Shown piece by piece: positions 19,880-28,253 of a DNA stretch of 64,000 nt. How positions within the stretch are numbered: position 1 is the first letter of the stretch; the number at the start of each line of letters is the position of its first letter. Position numbers and translations under genes: made by a program. The DNA comes from Streptomyces gardneri (GTDB taxonomy: Bacteria; Actinomycetota; Actinomycetes; Streptomycetales; Streptomycetaceae): contig NZ_BJMN01000005.1 of NCBI RefSeq assembly GCF_006539185.1, positions 372,001 to 436,000 of the forward strand. The letters run 5' to 3'. The notes beneath the pieces were generated by a model. That model searched no databases. It was not told the origin of the DNA and was given only the letters and a program-made list of their open reading frames with translations.

Positions 19880-20490
19880 GCGTCACCGGCCGACGGCAGG
19901 GCCGGGCCGAGCACCGGGAACGCCTGCACGTGCAGTGCTACCGGCGAGGAGCCTTCGGGCGCCTCGCTCTCGCCATGCCGATACCGGGAGATCACTTCGA
20001 AGATCTCGGCTCGCATACGGTCCAGGTCGTGTGGAGTCAGGTGCAGAAGGAAGTCGCTGTAGGCAGTGACGTCGAGCCACTCCTGAGGGAGCAGCGGCAC
20101 CTCGTGCGCAGCCCTGCGCAGGCGATCCGCGGCGGCCAGGGCGACCGCGTGCGTGTAAGCGCGTCCGGCCTCGCGCTGCTCCGCAGGTGCGGCAGCGGGA
20201 TCGTGGATCGACTGGCGATGGGCGGATCGCCACCACCGCTCGCGTCCGGTGCCGCGGTCCGCCTCCTCCACGATGAGCCCGCCCGACGCAAGTCGACGCA
20301 GGTGGTAACTGGCCGCGCCGGGGTTGATGCCCAGTTCGTCGGCGATGCGGGTCGCGGTGGACGGGCCACGCTCGCGCAGCAGGGTGAGGACGTTCACGCG
20401 CAACGGGTGGGCGAGTACGCGCAGGGCGGCGGTGTCGAGCTCGACGTCCTGTCCCGGTAACTCGCCGGATCCGGCAGAGGAATCAACCAT
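19876..20490 (-). CDS. ArsR/HTH_20-type winged-helix transcriptional regulator
   Basis: 204 residues. The HTH lies at residues 20-85: VLAHPLRVNVLTLLRERGPS, then TRIADELGINPGAASYHLRRLASGGLI (recognition helix GAASYHLRRL). The long C-terminal half is helical and acidic and probably binds a ligand; there is no Cys/His metal site. It is coupled by GTGA to the MFS exporter and likely represses both. An ACAAC-A-GTTGT palindrome 18 bp upstream of its ATG is the obvious candidate operator. Confidence 0.82.
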   Translation of the reverse strand: MVDSSAGSGELPGQDVELDTAALRVLAHPLRVNVLTLLRERGPSTATRIADELGINPGAASYHLRRLASGGLIVEEADRGTGRERWWRSAHRQSIHDPAAAPAEQREAGRAYTHAVALAAADRLRRAAHEVPLLPQEWLDVTAYSDFLLHLTPHDLDRMRAEIFEVISRYRHGESEAPEGSSPVALHVQAFPVLGPALPSAGDA

Positions 20491-20507
20491 GCGCCGAGCC
20501 TAGACCT

Positions 20508-20518
20508 ACAACAGTTGT
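20508..20518 (-). promoter_or_regulatory. ACAAC-A-GTTGT palindrome upstream of regulator-exporter operon
   Basis: A perfect 5-1-5 palindrome in an AT-rich pocket, with a related half (TGTTGT) at 20530-20535. Its position just above the regulator start suggests autoregulation. Confidence 0.5.
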
Positions 20519-20564
20519 TTCAAAAGAGATGTTGTGAAGAGGAGTCGGACCGTGGGTATCTCCC

Positions 20565-20603
20565 GCTCACCCACCGGGGGTTCACGGTGCATCCGGCGTT
20601 CAC
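20565..20603 (+). promoter_or_regulatory. GYTCAC repeats ahead of phytase (possible PHO-box-like site)
   Basis: GCTCAC (20565), GTTCAC (20580) and GTTCAC (20598) lie 70-110 bp upstream of the phytase start. Streptomyces PhoP boxes are built from GTTCACC direct repeats, usually 11 bp apart. The spacings here (15 and 18) do not fit, so the match is partial. Confidence 0.3.
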
Positions 20604-20674
20604 TCCGGCGACCCCGATGCTCCACCCTCCGTCCGTAGCGTCTCGCCCGTCCTGACACGCCACCGAGGAGTACC

Positions 20675-22003
20675 GTGAGCGCTTCCGCTCTGACCGCCAT
20701 CGCCGCCGCCGCCCTCGCGGTGGTCACCGCGGCGACCGCGACCACCCAGCCCGTCCCCGCCACCGTCACCGCGCGCGTCGAGACGCCCGCCGTGTACGAC
20801 GACGAGGCCGGCGGCAACGCGAACGCCGACGACCCCGCCGTGTGGGTCGACCCGACGCGCCCCGACCGGAGCATCGTGATCGGCACCCTGAAGGAGGCCG
20901 GGCTCGACGTCTACGGCCTCGACGGACGCCGCCTCCAGCACATCGCCGCGCCGCAGGCCCCCGGCGAGGACGCCGCGCCCGGCCGCTTCAACAACGTCGA
21001 CATCGTCTACGGATTCGACCTGGCCGGCCGGAAGACGGACCTGGCCCTCGTCAGCGACCGGGGCCGGGACCGGGTCCGGGCCTACGCCATCGACCCCGTC
21101 GCCGTCGCCAAGGGCCGCCCGCCCCTGCGCGACGTGACCGCCGCCGACGTGGCGCCGGTCTTCGCCGCCGACGAGTCCGAGGTGGACGAGCAGCGCACCA
21201 CGTACGGTCTCGCCGCGTACAGCGACGACGACGACGCGTACGTCGTGGTCTCGCGGCGCGAGGAGACGAGCCTGCGCCTGCTCGAACTGGAGGACCGGGG
21301 CGGCCGGGTCGGCTACCGCACCGAGGACACCCTCGACCTGCCCGCCTCCTTCACCCTCCCCGACGGCGCCTCCTGGCGGCCGTGCGCCGACCCCGGCGAG
21401 CGCCCGCAGGTCGAGGGCATGGCGGTCGACCAGGAGGAGCAGGTCCTCTACGCGGCCCAGGAGGCCGTCGGCCTGTGGCGCGTCGAACTCGACGACGCCG
21501 AGTTCGAGAAGCCCGTACTCCTCGACCGGGTCCGCGAGTACGGCACTCCGTGGACGTACGACAGCGCCGAGGAGGAGTGCGTCCTCGACGCCGCGAACGA
21601 CCCCGGCTTCGGCGGCAGGCACCTGAGCGCCGACGCCGAGGGCGTCACCGTCTACCACGCGGGCGACGGCGCGGGCTACGTCCTCGCCTCCAGCCAGGGC
21701 GACAACACCTTCGCCGCCTACGACCGGAAGGGCGACAACACCTACCTCGGCTCGTTCGCGATAGGCGACGGCGCCGCCACCGACGGCGTGCAGCACTCCG
21801 ACGGCAGCACCGTGGTCAACGTCCCGCTCGGCCGGAGCTTCCCGCGGGGCCTGCTCGTCACCCACGACGGCGAGGCCGCGCCCGCCGACGGCGACCGCGA
21901 GAGCACGAACTTCAAGTTCACTCCCTGGGAGTCGGTGGCCCGCGCCTTCCCCCGGCCCCTGCGCGTCGACACGGAGTCCTTCGACCCGCGCGACACCGAC
22001 TGA
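20675..22003 (+). CDS. Secreted beta-propeller phytase
   Basis: 442 residues from GTG 20675 (GAGGAGTACC upstream). The Ala-rich N-terminal hydrophobic stretch ending near residue 25 is a signal peptide. The mature part is a BPP phytase: ADDPAVWVDP near residue 52, NNVDIVYGF, DRGRDRVR, and the late repeats QGDNTFAAYDRKGDN and HSDGSTVVNV, all acidic loops that bind Ca2+ and phytate. It should hydrolyse phytic acid outside the cell. Its neighbour is another secreted enzyme for plant material, pointing to life on plant debris. GTTCAC repeats upstream hint at phosphate control. Confidence 0.9.
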   Translation: MSASALTAIAAAALAVVTAATATTQPVPATVTARVETPAVYDDEAGGNANADDPAVWVDPTRPDRSIVIGTLKEAGLDVYGLDGRRLQHIAAPQAPGEDAAPGRFNNVDIVYGFDLAGRKTDLALVSDRGRDRVRAYAIDPVAVAKGRPPLRDVTAADVAPVFAADESEVDEQRTTYGLAAYSDDDDAYVVVSRREETSLRLLELEDRGGRVGYRTEDTLDLPASFTLPDGASWRPCADPGERPQVEGMAVDQEEQVLYAAQEAVGLWRVELDDAEFEKPVLLDRVREYGTPWTYDSAEEECVLDAANDPGFGGRHLSADAEGVTVYHAGDGAGYVLASSQGDNTFAAYDRKGDNTYLGSFAIGDGAATDGVQHSDGSTVVNVPLGRSFPRGLLVTHDGEAAPADGDRESTNFKFTPWESVARAFPRPLRVDTESFDPRDTD

Positions 22004-22072
22004 CGGCAACCGATCCCGGGGCGGCGACGACTGGGAGGTACGCAACGGCTCTCTTCCCCCGCTGGAGGACTC

Positions 22073-23938
22073 GTGCAGTACCCGCAAGTACCCGTCGTCG
22101 CCCGCCGTCTGGCCACCGCGCTCGTGGCCGGTGTGGTGACCTGTGCCGCGCTCACCGCGACCACCGGGACCGCGTCCGCCGCCACCGCGCGGCAGGTGGA
22201 GCGGCTCGACCGGGGCGTGGTGAGCGTCCACACCGGGACCGGGAACCTCGTCAGCTGGCGCTGGCTGGGCACCGACCCGGACTCCGTCGCCTTCAACGTC
22301 TACCGGGCCGGTTCAAAGGTCAACGCCGCCCCCGTCACCGCGTCCACCAACTACTTCCACGCGGGCGCGCCGAGCCAGGCCGACTACACGGTCCGCGCCG
22401 TCGTCGGCGGCGTCGAGCAGGCGGACTCCGTCCACGCCGTGCAGCTCCGCACCGGCTACAAGGACGTGCCGATCACCCCGCCGGCCGGCGGTACGACGCC
22501 CGACGGGGTGGCGTACACCTACGAGGCCAACGACGCCTCCGTCGGCGACCTCGACGGCGACGGCGACCTGGACTTCGTCCTCAAGTGGCAGCCCACGAAC
22601 GCCAAGGACAACTCCCAGTCCGGCTACACCGGCAACACCGTCGTCGACGGCGTCACCCTCGACGGCACCCGCCTGTGGCGGATCGACCTCGGCCGCAACA
22701 TCCGCTCCGGCGCGCACTACACGCAGTTCCAGGTCTACGACTACGACGGCGACGGCCGGGCCGAGGTGGCCATGAAGACCGCCGACGGCACCGTCGACGG
22801 ACGCGGCACGGTGATCGGCAGCGCCTCCGCCGACCACCGCAACAGCAGCGGCTACGTCCTGACGGGAGCCGAGTACCTGACGATGTTCGACGGGCTCACG
22901 GGCGCCGCCATGGGCACCACCGCCTACGTGCCCGCGCGCGGCACCGTCTCCTCCTGGGGCGACGGTTACGGCAACCGGGTCGACCGGTTCCTCGCGGCCA
23001 CCGCGTACCTCGACGGCGCCAGGCCCTCGCTGATCATGGCGCGCGGCTACTACACGCGGAGCGTGATCGCCGCCTGGGACTGGCGGAACGGCGCCTTCAC
23101 GCGCCGGTGGACCTTCGACTCGTCGAGCTCCACGAACACCGGGAAGGGATACGACGGCCAGGGTTCGCACAGCCTCTCCGTCGGCGATGTGGACGCCGAC
23201 GGCAAGGACGAGATCGTCTACGGCGCGATGGCCGTGGACGACAACGGCAACGGCCTGTGGACCACGAGGACGGGCCACGGCGACGCCCAGCACCTCGGCG
23301 ATCTCGACCCGGGCACGGCGGGCCTGGAGTACTTCAAGGTCTCGGAGTCCTCCTCGCAACCCGCCCAGCTGTACATCGACCCGGCGAACGGCTCCGTCCG
23401 CTGGCAGCTCGCGGCCTGCTGCGACAACGGACGCGGGGTCGCCGGCGACATCTGGGCCGGGAACGACGGAGCGGAGGTGTGGTCCTCGTCCGACACCTCT
23501 GTACGGGACGAGGCCGGGGCCGCCAAGGGCCGCGAGCCCTCGTCCGCCAACTTCCTGAACTGGTGGGACGGCGACACCACCCGGGAGCTCCTCGACGGGA
23601 CCCGGATCGACAAGTACGGGACGGCCGGCGAGACCCGGCTTCTCACCGGCGGCTCGGTGGCCTCGAACAACACCACGAAGGCGACGCCCGCGCTCTCCGG
23701 GGACATCCTCGGCGACTGGCGCGAGGAGGTCGTGTGGCGCACGAGCGACAACACCGCGCTGCGGATCTACTCGACGCCCTACGAGACGGGCACCCGGATC
23801 ACGACCCTGCTGCACGACACCATGTACCGCACAGGGCTGGCCTGGCAGAACACCGCCTACAACCAGCCCCCGCACCCGAGCTTCCACATCGGCAACGGCA
23901 TGCGGACCCCGCCGAGGCCGCTGGTCACGACGCCGTAG
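22073..23938 (+). CDS. Secreted rhamnogalacturonan lyase (PL11 family)
   Basis: 621 residues from GTG 22073 (TGGAGGAC upstream). A signal peptide ends around residue 36 (ATTGTASAA). The mature protein matches YesW/YesX-type PL11 lyases: an N-terminal fibronectin-like start (RQVERLDRGVVSVHT), then an eight-bladed propeller with Ca2+ loops such as DLDGDGDLDFVLKW, YDYDGDGRAEVAMKT and DVDADGKDEIVYGAM. It cleaves the rhamnogalacturonan I backbone of pectin by beta-elimination. No carbohydrate-binding module is appended. It lies 69 bp after the phytase and may share its transcript. Confidence 0.92.
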   Translation: MQYPQVPVVARRLATALVAGVVTCAALTATTGTASAATARQVERLDRGVVSVHTGTGNLVSWRWLGTDPDSVAFNVYRAGSKVNAAPVTASTNYFHAGAPSQADYTVRAVVGGVEQADSVHAVQLRTGYKDVPITPPAGGTTPDGVAYTYEANDASVGDLDGDGDLDFVLKWQPTNAKDNSQSGYTGNTVVDGVTLDGTRLWRIDLGRNIRSGAHYTQFQVYDYDGDGRAEVAMKTADGTVDGRGTVIGSASADHRNSSGYVLTGAEYLTMFDGLTGAAMGTTAYVPARGTVSSWGDGYGNRVDRFLAATAYLDGARPSLIMARGYYTRSVIAAWDWRNGAFTRRWTFDSSSSTNTGKGYDGQGSHSLSVGDVDADGKDEIVYGAMAVDDNGNGLWTTRTGHGDAQHLGDLDPGTAGLEYFKVSESSSQPAQLYIDPANGSVRWQLAACCDNGRGVAGDIWAGNDGAEVWSSSDTSVRDEAGAAKGREPSSANFLNWWDGDTTRELLDGTRIDKYGTAGETRLLTGGSVASNNTTKATPALSGDILGDWREEVVWRTSDNTALRIYSTPYETGTRITTLLHDTMYRTGLAWQNTAYNQPPHPSFHIGNGMRTPPRPLVTTP

Positions 23939-23959
23939 CGGGGCGGGAGAACCCTCCTC

Positions 23960-24715
23960 TCAGGCGCTGAACTCGTAGGTCCAGGCCGCCGACCGCGCCG
24001 AGAAGTCGATGTCCGTGATCTCCAGCGCGTGCCCGTGCTGGTCGCTCACCACCCGGTGGACGAGCAGCCGGGCCGCGCCGTCGTTCGCCGCCGCCGTGCC
24101 GACCGGGACGGGTGGCACGCCGACCGACTCCCGGTGGGTGACCCGCAGCCCCGCCTGGTGCATCCAGTGGTAGAGGAGTCGTAGGTCGGGCTGGTGATGA
24201 CTGTCCTTGATCCGCCGGTAGCGGGCGAGTTGGGGAATCTCGGAGAGCGCCGGCCGGGAGAACCACGACACGGCCCGCTGGAGCGCCGCCCCCTGGGGCC
24301 CGAACACCAGATGGCGGTGGACGAGCGTCGGCTCGCCGGGGGCGAGCAGCAGCCGGGAGGTGAGCGGGGTCGGCGGTGGTTCCCAGGTGAGCGAGGCCCG
24401 CACCAGGGCCTCGCTCACGCGCGGACCGCCGGGGAAGGTCGGCCGGCGGGCCGTGAGCGGCGGCGGTGCGGGATCGGCGCCCGCCGCCGCGGCGAAGGTG
24501 CCCCGGCGGTCGGTGACCACGAGGCGCTCGTCCCGCAGGAGCTGGAGCGCGCTGCGGACCGTCTGCCGGTTGACGTGGTAGCGCTGGGACAGGCAACGTT
24601 CCGAAGGGAGCCGGCTCCCGGGGGAGATGCGCCGGTGGGCGAGGTCCTCGCGCAGGACGGCGGCGACCCGGAGGTAGAGCGGCACTTCGGCCGCCTCGGC
24701 ATCGGGCTCGGCCAT
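23960..24715 (-). CDS. GntR-family transcriptional regulator (HutC/UTRA type)
   Basis: 251 residues from ATG 24715 (AGAGAGGG upstream). The N-terminal winged helix (PLYLRVAAVLREDL, GSRLPSERCLSQRYHVNRQTVRSAL) is followed by a UTRA effector domain from about residue 90 (LAPGEPTLVHRHLVFGPQGAALQRAVSWF). HutC members bind sugar phosphates or similar ligands and recognise GTnTAnAC. That core occurs as GGTCTAAACC 62-77 bp upstream, between this gene and divergent DUF2252, so autoregulation and control of DUF2252 are likely. Confidence 0.87.
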   Translation of the reverse strand: MAEPDAEAAEVPLYLRVAAVLREDLAHRRISPGSRLPSERCLSQRYHVNRQTVRSALQLLRDERLVVTDRRGTFAAAAGADPAPPPLTARRPTFPGGPRVSEALVRASLTWEPPPTPLTSRLLLAPGEPTLVHRHLVFGPQGAALQRAVSWFSRPALSEIPQLARYRRIKDSHHQPDLRLLYHWMHQAGLRVTHRESVGVPPVPVGTAAANDGAARLLVHRVVSDQHGHALEITDIDFSARSAAWTYEFSA

Positions 24716-24776
24716 GATCAAACCCTCTCTAAGCACAGCGTGACCGCATGGGCCGTATCGGTGATCAATTCCTATC

Positions 24777-24792
24777 ATTGGTCTAAACCATT
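24777..24792. promoter_or_regulatory. HutC-type operator, close to the DasR dre consensus
   Basis: ATTGGTCTAAACCATT contains the HutC core GTnTAnAC in a near-palindrome and differs from the known DasR site (ACTGGTCTAGACCACT) at three of 16 positions. It lies between divergent genes, one of them a HutC-type regulator, which is the likeliest binder; DasR itself is the alternative. Confidence 0.65.
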
Positions 24793-24898
24793 CCGCTAGA
24801 GCGGCCCGGCAGAGTGGCCGAAACGAGCGTCGCGCCGTGTAATGGGGTCCAGATGGCGGGCACAGTGCCGCGGCGACGGAAGAGGCGGGTGAGGCCGG

Positions 24899-26239
24899 AT
24901 GACGACACCGTCGGAGCGCGCGGCCAGGGGCCGGGAGGCCCGCAAGCGCGTCCCCCGCTCCTCCCACGGCCGCTGGATCCCCTCCGCCCAGCGCCCCGAC
25001 CCGCTGGTCGTCCTGGAGCGCGAGGCCCAGGACCGCCTGCCCGAACTCGTCCCCTTGCGCTACGGCCGGATGGCGGTCTCCGCCTTCGCCTTCCTCCGCG
25101 GCTCCGCCGCCGTCATGGCGGCCGACCTCGCCGCCCAGCGCCACACAGGACTCACGGTCCAGCTCTGCGGCGACGCCCATCTCCTCAACTTCGGGGTGTA
25201 CGCCTCACCCGAACGGACGCTCCTCTTCGATGTGAACGACTTCGACGAGACCCTCCCCGGGCCCTTCGAGTGGGACGTCAAACGACTCGCCGCCAGCGTC
25301 GCCGTCGCCGCCTTCCAGAACGGCAGCACGAAGGCCAAGGCCCACCGGGCCGCGCTCGTGGCCACGGAGTCGTACCGCACGACCATGAGGAGCCTGGCGA
25401 AGCTCGGCGAACTCGACGTCTGGTACCAGCGGATAGCCGCCGACGACCTGCTTCCCCTGGTCCGCGGCGACGAGCGCGCCCGCGTCGCCGACCGGATCGC
25501 CCGTGCCCGCCGCCGCACCAGCCTCCAGGCCTTCAACAAACTCACCGAGACGGATGCGTCCGGCGCGCGGCGCATCGTCGAGGACCCGCCGCTCCTGGAG
25601 CGGATCCCGGACATCGACCGCGTCACCCTCGGCAAGATCTTCAGCGACTACCGCAGCTCGCTCCCCGAGGAGCGGCGCCTCCTGCTCGACAGGTACCGCT
25701 ACGTCGACGCGGCCCGGAAGGTCGTCGGCGTCGGCAGCGTCGGCACCCGCTGCTTCGTCCTCCTGCTCGAAGGCCGCGACGACGGCGACCCGCTCATGCT
25801 CCAGATCAAGGAGGCCGGCCGCTCCGTCCTGGAGCCCTATCTGCCGGCGACGGCCTACGACCACCAGGGCCGCCGTGTCGTCTGCGGACAGCGCCTCACC
25901 CAGGCCGCCAGCGACATCTTCCTCGGCTGGATGACCGGGCCCGAGCAACGCCACTTCTACTGGCGCCAGTTGCGCGACATGAAGGGCTCGGCCGAGGTGG
26001 AGACCATGTCCCCGGACACCCTCAGGACCTATGCGCGGCTCTGCGGCAGGGCCCTGGCCCGCGCGCACGCGCGCTCCGGCGACAGGATCGCCATCGCCGG
26101 CTACCTGGGCACCTCGGACGTCTTCGACCGCGCCGTCGCCGACTTCTCGCTCGCCTACGCCGGCCAGAACGCCGACGACTACGCGGCGCTCGGCGCGGCC
26201 ATCGCGGCCGGCATGGTGACGGCGGCCCCGGGCGCCTGA
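24899..26239 (+). CDS. DUF2252 family protein (kinase-like fold)
   Basis: 446 residues from ATG 24899 (GGTGAGG upstream). The family core is clear: FAFLRGSAAVMAADLA, GDAHLLNFGVY (about 102-112), LFDVNDFDETLPGPFEWDVKRL, and near the end CGRALARAHARSGD. GDxHxxN followed by DxNDFD resembles the catalytic loop and metal-binding DFD of phosphotransferase kinases such as APH, so an atypical kinase role is possible. The substrate is unknown. The HutC-type operator at 24777 lies between it and the regulator. Confidence 0.82.
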   Translation: MTTPSERAARGREARKRVPRSSHGRWIPSAQRPDPLVVLEREAQDRLPELVPLRYGRMAVSAFAFLRGSAAVMAADLAAQRHTGLTVQLCGDAHLLNFGVYASPERTLLFDVNDFDETLPGPFEWDVKRLAASVAVAAFQNGSTKAKAHRAALVATESYRTTMRSLAKLGELDVWYQRIAADDLLPLVRGDERARVADRIARARRRTSLQAFNKLTETDASGARRIVEDPPLLERIPDIDRVTLGKIFSDYRSSLPEERRLLLDRYRYVDAARKVVGVGSVGTRCFVLLLEGRDDGDPLMLQIKEAGRSVLEPYLPATAYDHQGRRVVCGQRLTQAASDIFLGWMTGPEQRHFYWRQLRDMKGSAEVETMSPDTLRTYARLCGRALARAHARSGDRIAIAGYLGTSDVFDRAVADFSLAYAGQNADDYAALGAAIAAGMVTAAPGA

Positions 26240-26288
26240 ACAGGCCGGCACCCGGGACCGCCGCGCCACCCTCTGTGTGTCGCGACCG

Positions 26289-27680
26289 CTACGCGTCGCG
26301 GCGCAGCGGCGGTCCGGCCGGGGACTCGGCCACCGGCCCGAAGAGCACCGCCCGCGCCACCGCGGGGGCGAACAGCCCGGTCATCGGCGCGGTGAGGTGG
26401 AGAGCCTCCCGGAAGGCCGCCCCGACGACCGGGTCGCCCGCCGCCCGCTGCTGCACCCGGCCCATGTACCAGCCGACCGCCTTGTCCAGCGGTCCCGGCT
26501 TCGTCGTGTCCCCGACGGCGCCGGGCATCTTCTTGTCGGAGCCCGCCGAGATGTCCCAGGCGGGCTTCGAGGCGTCGAGGAGCGCGCGCTGCACCCGCTG
26601 GGTGGTCGGCGTCCGCTTCGGATCGGCGAGCGCACGGCGCAGGGCGAGGGCGCTGATCGCGGCGACCGCCATGCCCTGCCCGTAGATCGGGTTGAAGGCG
26701 CAGAGGGCGTCGCCGGTGGCGAGGAAGCCGGCCGGACGGCGGCCCGGACGGTCGTACCGGCGGCGGATGTTCGCGGTCTTCCGGAAGCCGTAGACCGGCG
26801 ACACCGGCTCGGCCGTCGCCAGCCATTCGCTGATCACCGGGTGGGGCATCCGCTTCGTGTACTCCTCGAAGGCCTCCTCCTCCGTCGGCGGCCGGTCGTC
26901 GCGCAGCCCCGACAGGGTCACGAGATGGTGCCCGTCACCGACGGGCAGCACCACGGCGCCGTACTGCTGGGCGGGGTTGGGCACGATGAAGTAGCCCATG
27001 GTGTCGCTGCCCAGGGCGCCGTCCGGTGCCCGGTAGACCCGGGTGCTGTACGCGAGACCCGTGTCGAGGGTGTCCTCGTGCGGGGCCTCGGCACCGATCG
27101 CCGCGAGCCAGTCCGGCGCCTTCGTGGACCGGCCGGAGGCGTCCACGACCAGGTCGGCCTCCAGGACGCGGGTCTCCTTCTCGGCGCCCGCGCCGCGCTC
27201 CCGGAGCCGTACGCCCCGGACGCGCGAGGAGTCACCGATCAGGCCGACCGTCTCGTGGCCCTCGACCAGCTCCACGCGGGGATCGGCGAACACCCGCTGC
27301 CGTACGAGCCATTCCAGCTGCGGGCGCGGACCCGCGTAGAAATGCAGGGTCGGGGGCGTCCGGTCGAACCACTTGCCGTTCTGCCACTGGACCATGTCCT
27401 CGGGCACGCCCACCTTGGGTGCGCCGAGCTCCCGCAGCTCGTCGGTGAACCCCGGGAGCAGCTCGTCGAACGCCTGCTGTCCGCCCGCGATCAGGACGTG
27501 GATGTGCCGCCCCTGCGGCACGCCCGGACGGGCCTCCGGGCCCTCCGGGAAGCGGTCGCGCTCGACGACCGTCACCTTCTCCGCGTGCTCCGCGAGGACC
27601 CGTGCGGCCAGCAGTCCAGCGAGACTTCCCCCGATGACCACCGCGTGACGTGTCGTGCGGCGCCCCAAGTCGTCGGCCAT
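26289..27680 (-). CDS. FAD-dependent monooxygenase
   Basis: 463 residues from ATG 27680 (GAAAGGGC upstream). The FAD/NAD(P)-binding start HAVVIGGSLAGLLAARVLAEHA, the DLVVDASGRSTKAPDWL strand and the late GDALCAFNPIYGQGMAVAAISA motif define a class A flavoprotein hydroxylase, close to the squalene-epoxidase/polyether-epoxidase branch. It should use NAD(P)H and O2 on an unknown, probably lipophilic substrate. It follows the metal-sensor gene by 23 bp on the same strand, with an inverted repeat in between; co-transcription is possible. Confidence 0.85.
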   Translation of the reverse strand: MADDLGRRTTRHAVVIGGSLAGLLAARVLAEHAEKVTVVERDRFPEGPEARPGVPQGRHIHVLIAGGQQAFDELLPGFTDELRELGAPKVGVPEDMVQWQNGKWFDRTPPTLHFYAGPRPQLEWLVRQRVFADPRVELVEGHETVGLIGDSSRVRGVRLRERGAGAEKETRVLEADLVVDASGRSTKAPDWLAAIGAEAPHEDTLDTGLAYSTRVYRAPDGALGSDTMGYFIVPNPAQQYGAVVLPVGDGHHLVTLSGLRDDRPPTEEEAFEEYTKRMPHPVISEWLATAEPVSPVYGFRKTANIRRRYDRPGRRPAGFLATGDALCAFNPIYGQGMAVAAISALALRRALADPKRTPTTQRVQRALLDASKPAWDISAGSDKKMPGAVGDTTKPGPLDKAVGWYMGRVQQRAAGDPVVGAAFREALHLTAPMTGLFAPAVARAVLFGPVAESPAGPPLRRDA

Positions 27681-27696
27681 GCCCGCCCTTTCGTTG

Positions 27697-27725
27697 CGTG
27701 GATTTACAACTGCCCAGTATCCACG
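27697..27725 (-). repeat. Inverted repeat at the arsR-monooxygenase junction
   Basis: CGTGGAT (27697-27703) and ATCCACG (27719-27725) flank a 15-nt loop that contains the end of the regulator gene. In RNA this stem-loop sits just ahead of the monooxygenase ribosome-binding site and could attenuate or protect the downstream message. Confidence 0.4.
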
Positions 27726-28081
27726 GAGGCGCGGGTCGCGTCGCGTGCCCCGAGACGCAGGTGCTCGATGTGGTAGACGGCTTCGTCGAGGAGCTGGGCG
27801 ACGTGGTTGTCGTACAGGCTGTACTCGATCCGGCGGCCCTGGCGGACTCCGCTGACCAGGCCGAGCGCGCGCAGCAGGCGGAGCTGGTGGGAGACGGCGG
27901 ACTGCTCCATGTCGACGGCGGCGGCGAGTTCGGTCACTCCGCAGGGGCCCTGCCGGAGCTTGGTCAGGATCATCAGCCGTGACGGGGTGGCGAGGGCCTG
28001 GAGGGTGGCGGCGATGGTCGCCGCGGACTCGGCGTCCAGGTGGGTTGCGGGGGTCGTCTCGCCGTTCACTCCGTGTCCCAT
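27704..28081 (-). CDS. ArsR/SmtB-family metal sensor, NmtR/CzrA-like (alpha-5 site)
   Basis: 125 residues from ATG 28081 (GATGAGCG upstream; a TTG further out overlaps the operator and is rejected). It has a standard winged helix (ATPSRLMILTKLRQG, VTELAAAVDMEQSAVSHQLRLLRALG). Helix 5 carries D91, H93, H104 and H107, exactly the D-x-H-x10-H-x2-H metal site of NmtR and CzrA, which sense Ni/Co or Zn/Co. It should release DNA on metal binding and derepress the divergent P1B-4 ATPase. The dyad at 28113 is its probable operator. Confidence 0.88.
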   Translation of the reverse strand: MGHGVNGETTPATHLDAESAATIAATLQALATPSRLMILTKLRQGPCGVTELAAAVDMEQSAVSHQLRLLRALGLVSGVRQGRRIEYSLYDNHVAQLLDEAVYHIEHLRLGARDATRASVDTGQL

Positions 28082-28112
28082 GCGCTCATCGTAGCCGCGC
28101 TTGTATGTCAAT

Positions 28113-28132
28113 ACGTGAAGACCTCTTCATGT
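28113..28132. promoter_or_regulatory. ArsR/SmtB-type operator between metal sensor and ATPase
   Basis: ACgTGAAGA-CC-TCTTCAtGT: a TGAAGA/TCTTCA dyad with 2-bp centre and matching AC/GT outer bases. TGAA-n6-TTCA is the core of SmtB/CzrA/NmtR operators. It lies 32 bp upstream of the sensor start, within the divergent promoter region. Confidence 0.75.
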
Positions 28133-28150
28133 GTTCGGGTATGGTGATGC

Positions 28151-28190
28151 CCCGCATGCCCCCGCATGCCCTCGCATGCCCTCGCATGCC
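28151..28190 (+). repeat. Four 10-bp tandem repeats, CYCGCATGCC
   Basis: Consecutive CCCGCATGCC, CCCGCATGCC, CTCGCATGCC, CTCGCATGCC units each hold a GCATGC palindrome. They lie in the untranslated leader of the metal-exporter gene, 19 bp after the ArsR-type operator. The period is about one helical turn. Confidence 0.85.
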
Positions 28191-28253
28191 TCCGATTCGC
28201 CCCACCCCGGATCGCCCGCCCCACCCCGCCACCCTCGAAAGAGGTGCTCGTCC

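Noticed and set aside
28131-28253. N-terminal extension of the metal ATPase through the 10-bp repeats
   Set aside because: The extension would translate the repeats as His/Pro/Met-rich sequence; ATG 28254 has a good ribosome-binding site and the usual family N-terminus.
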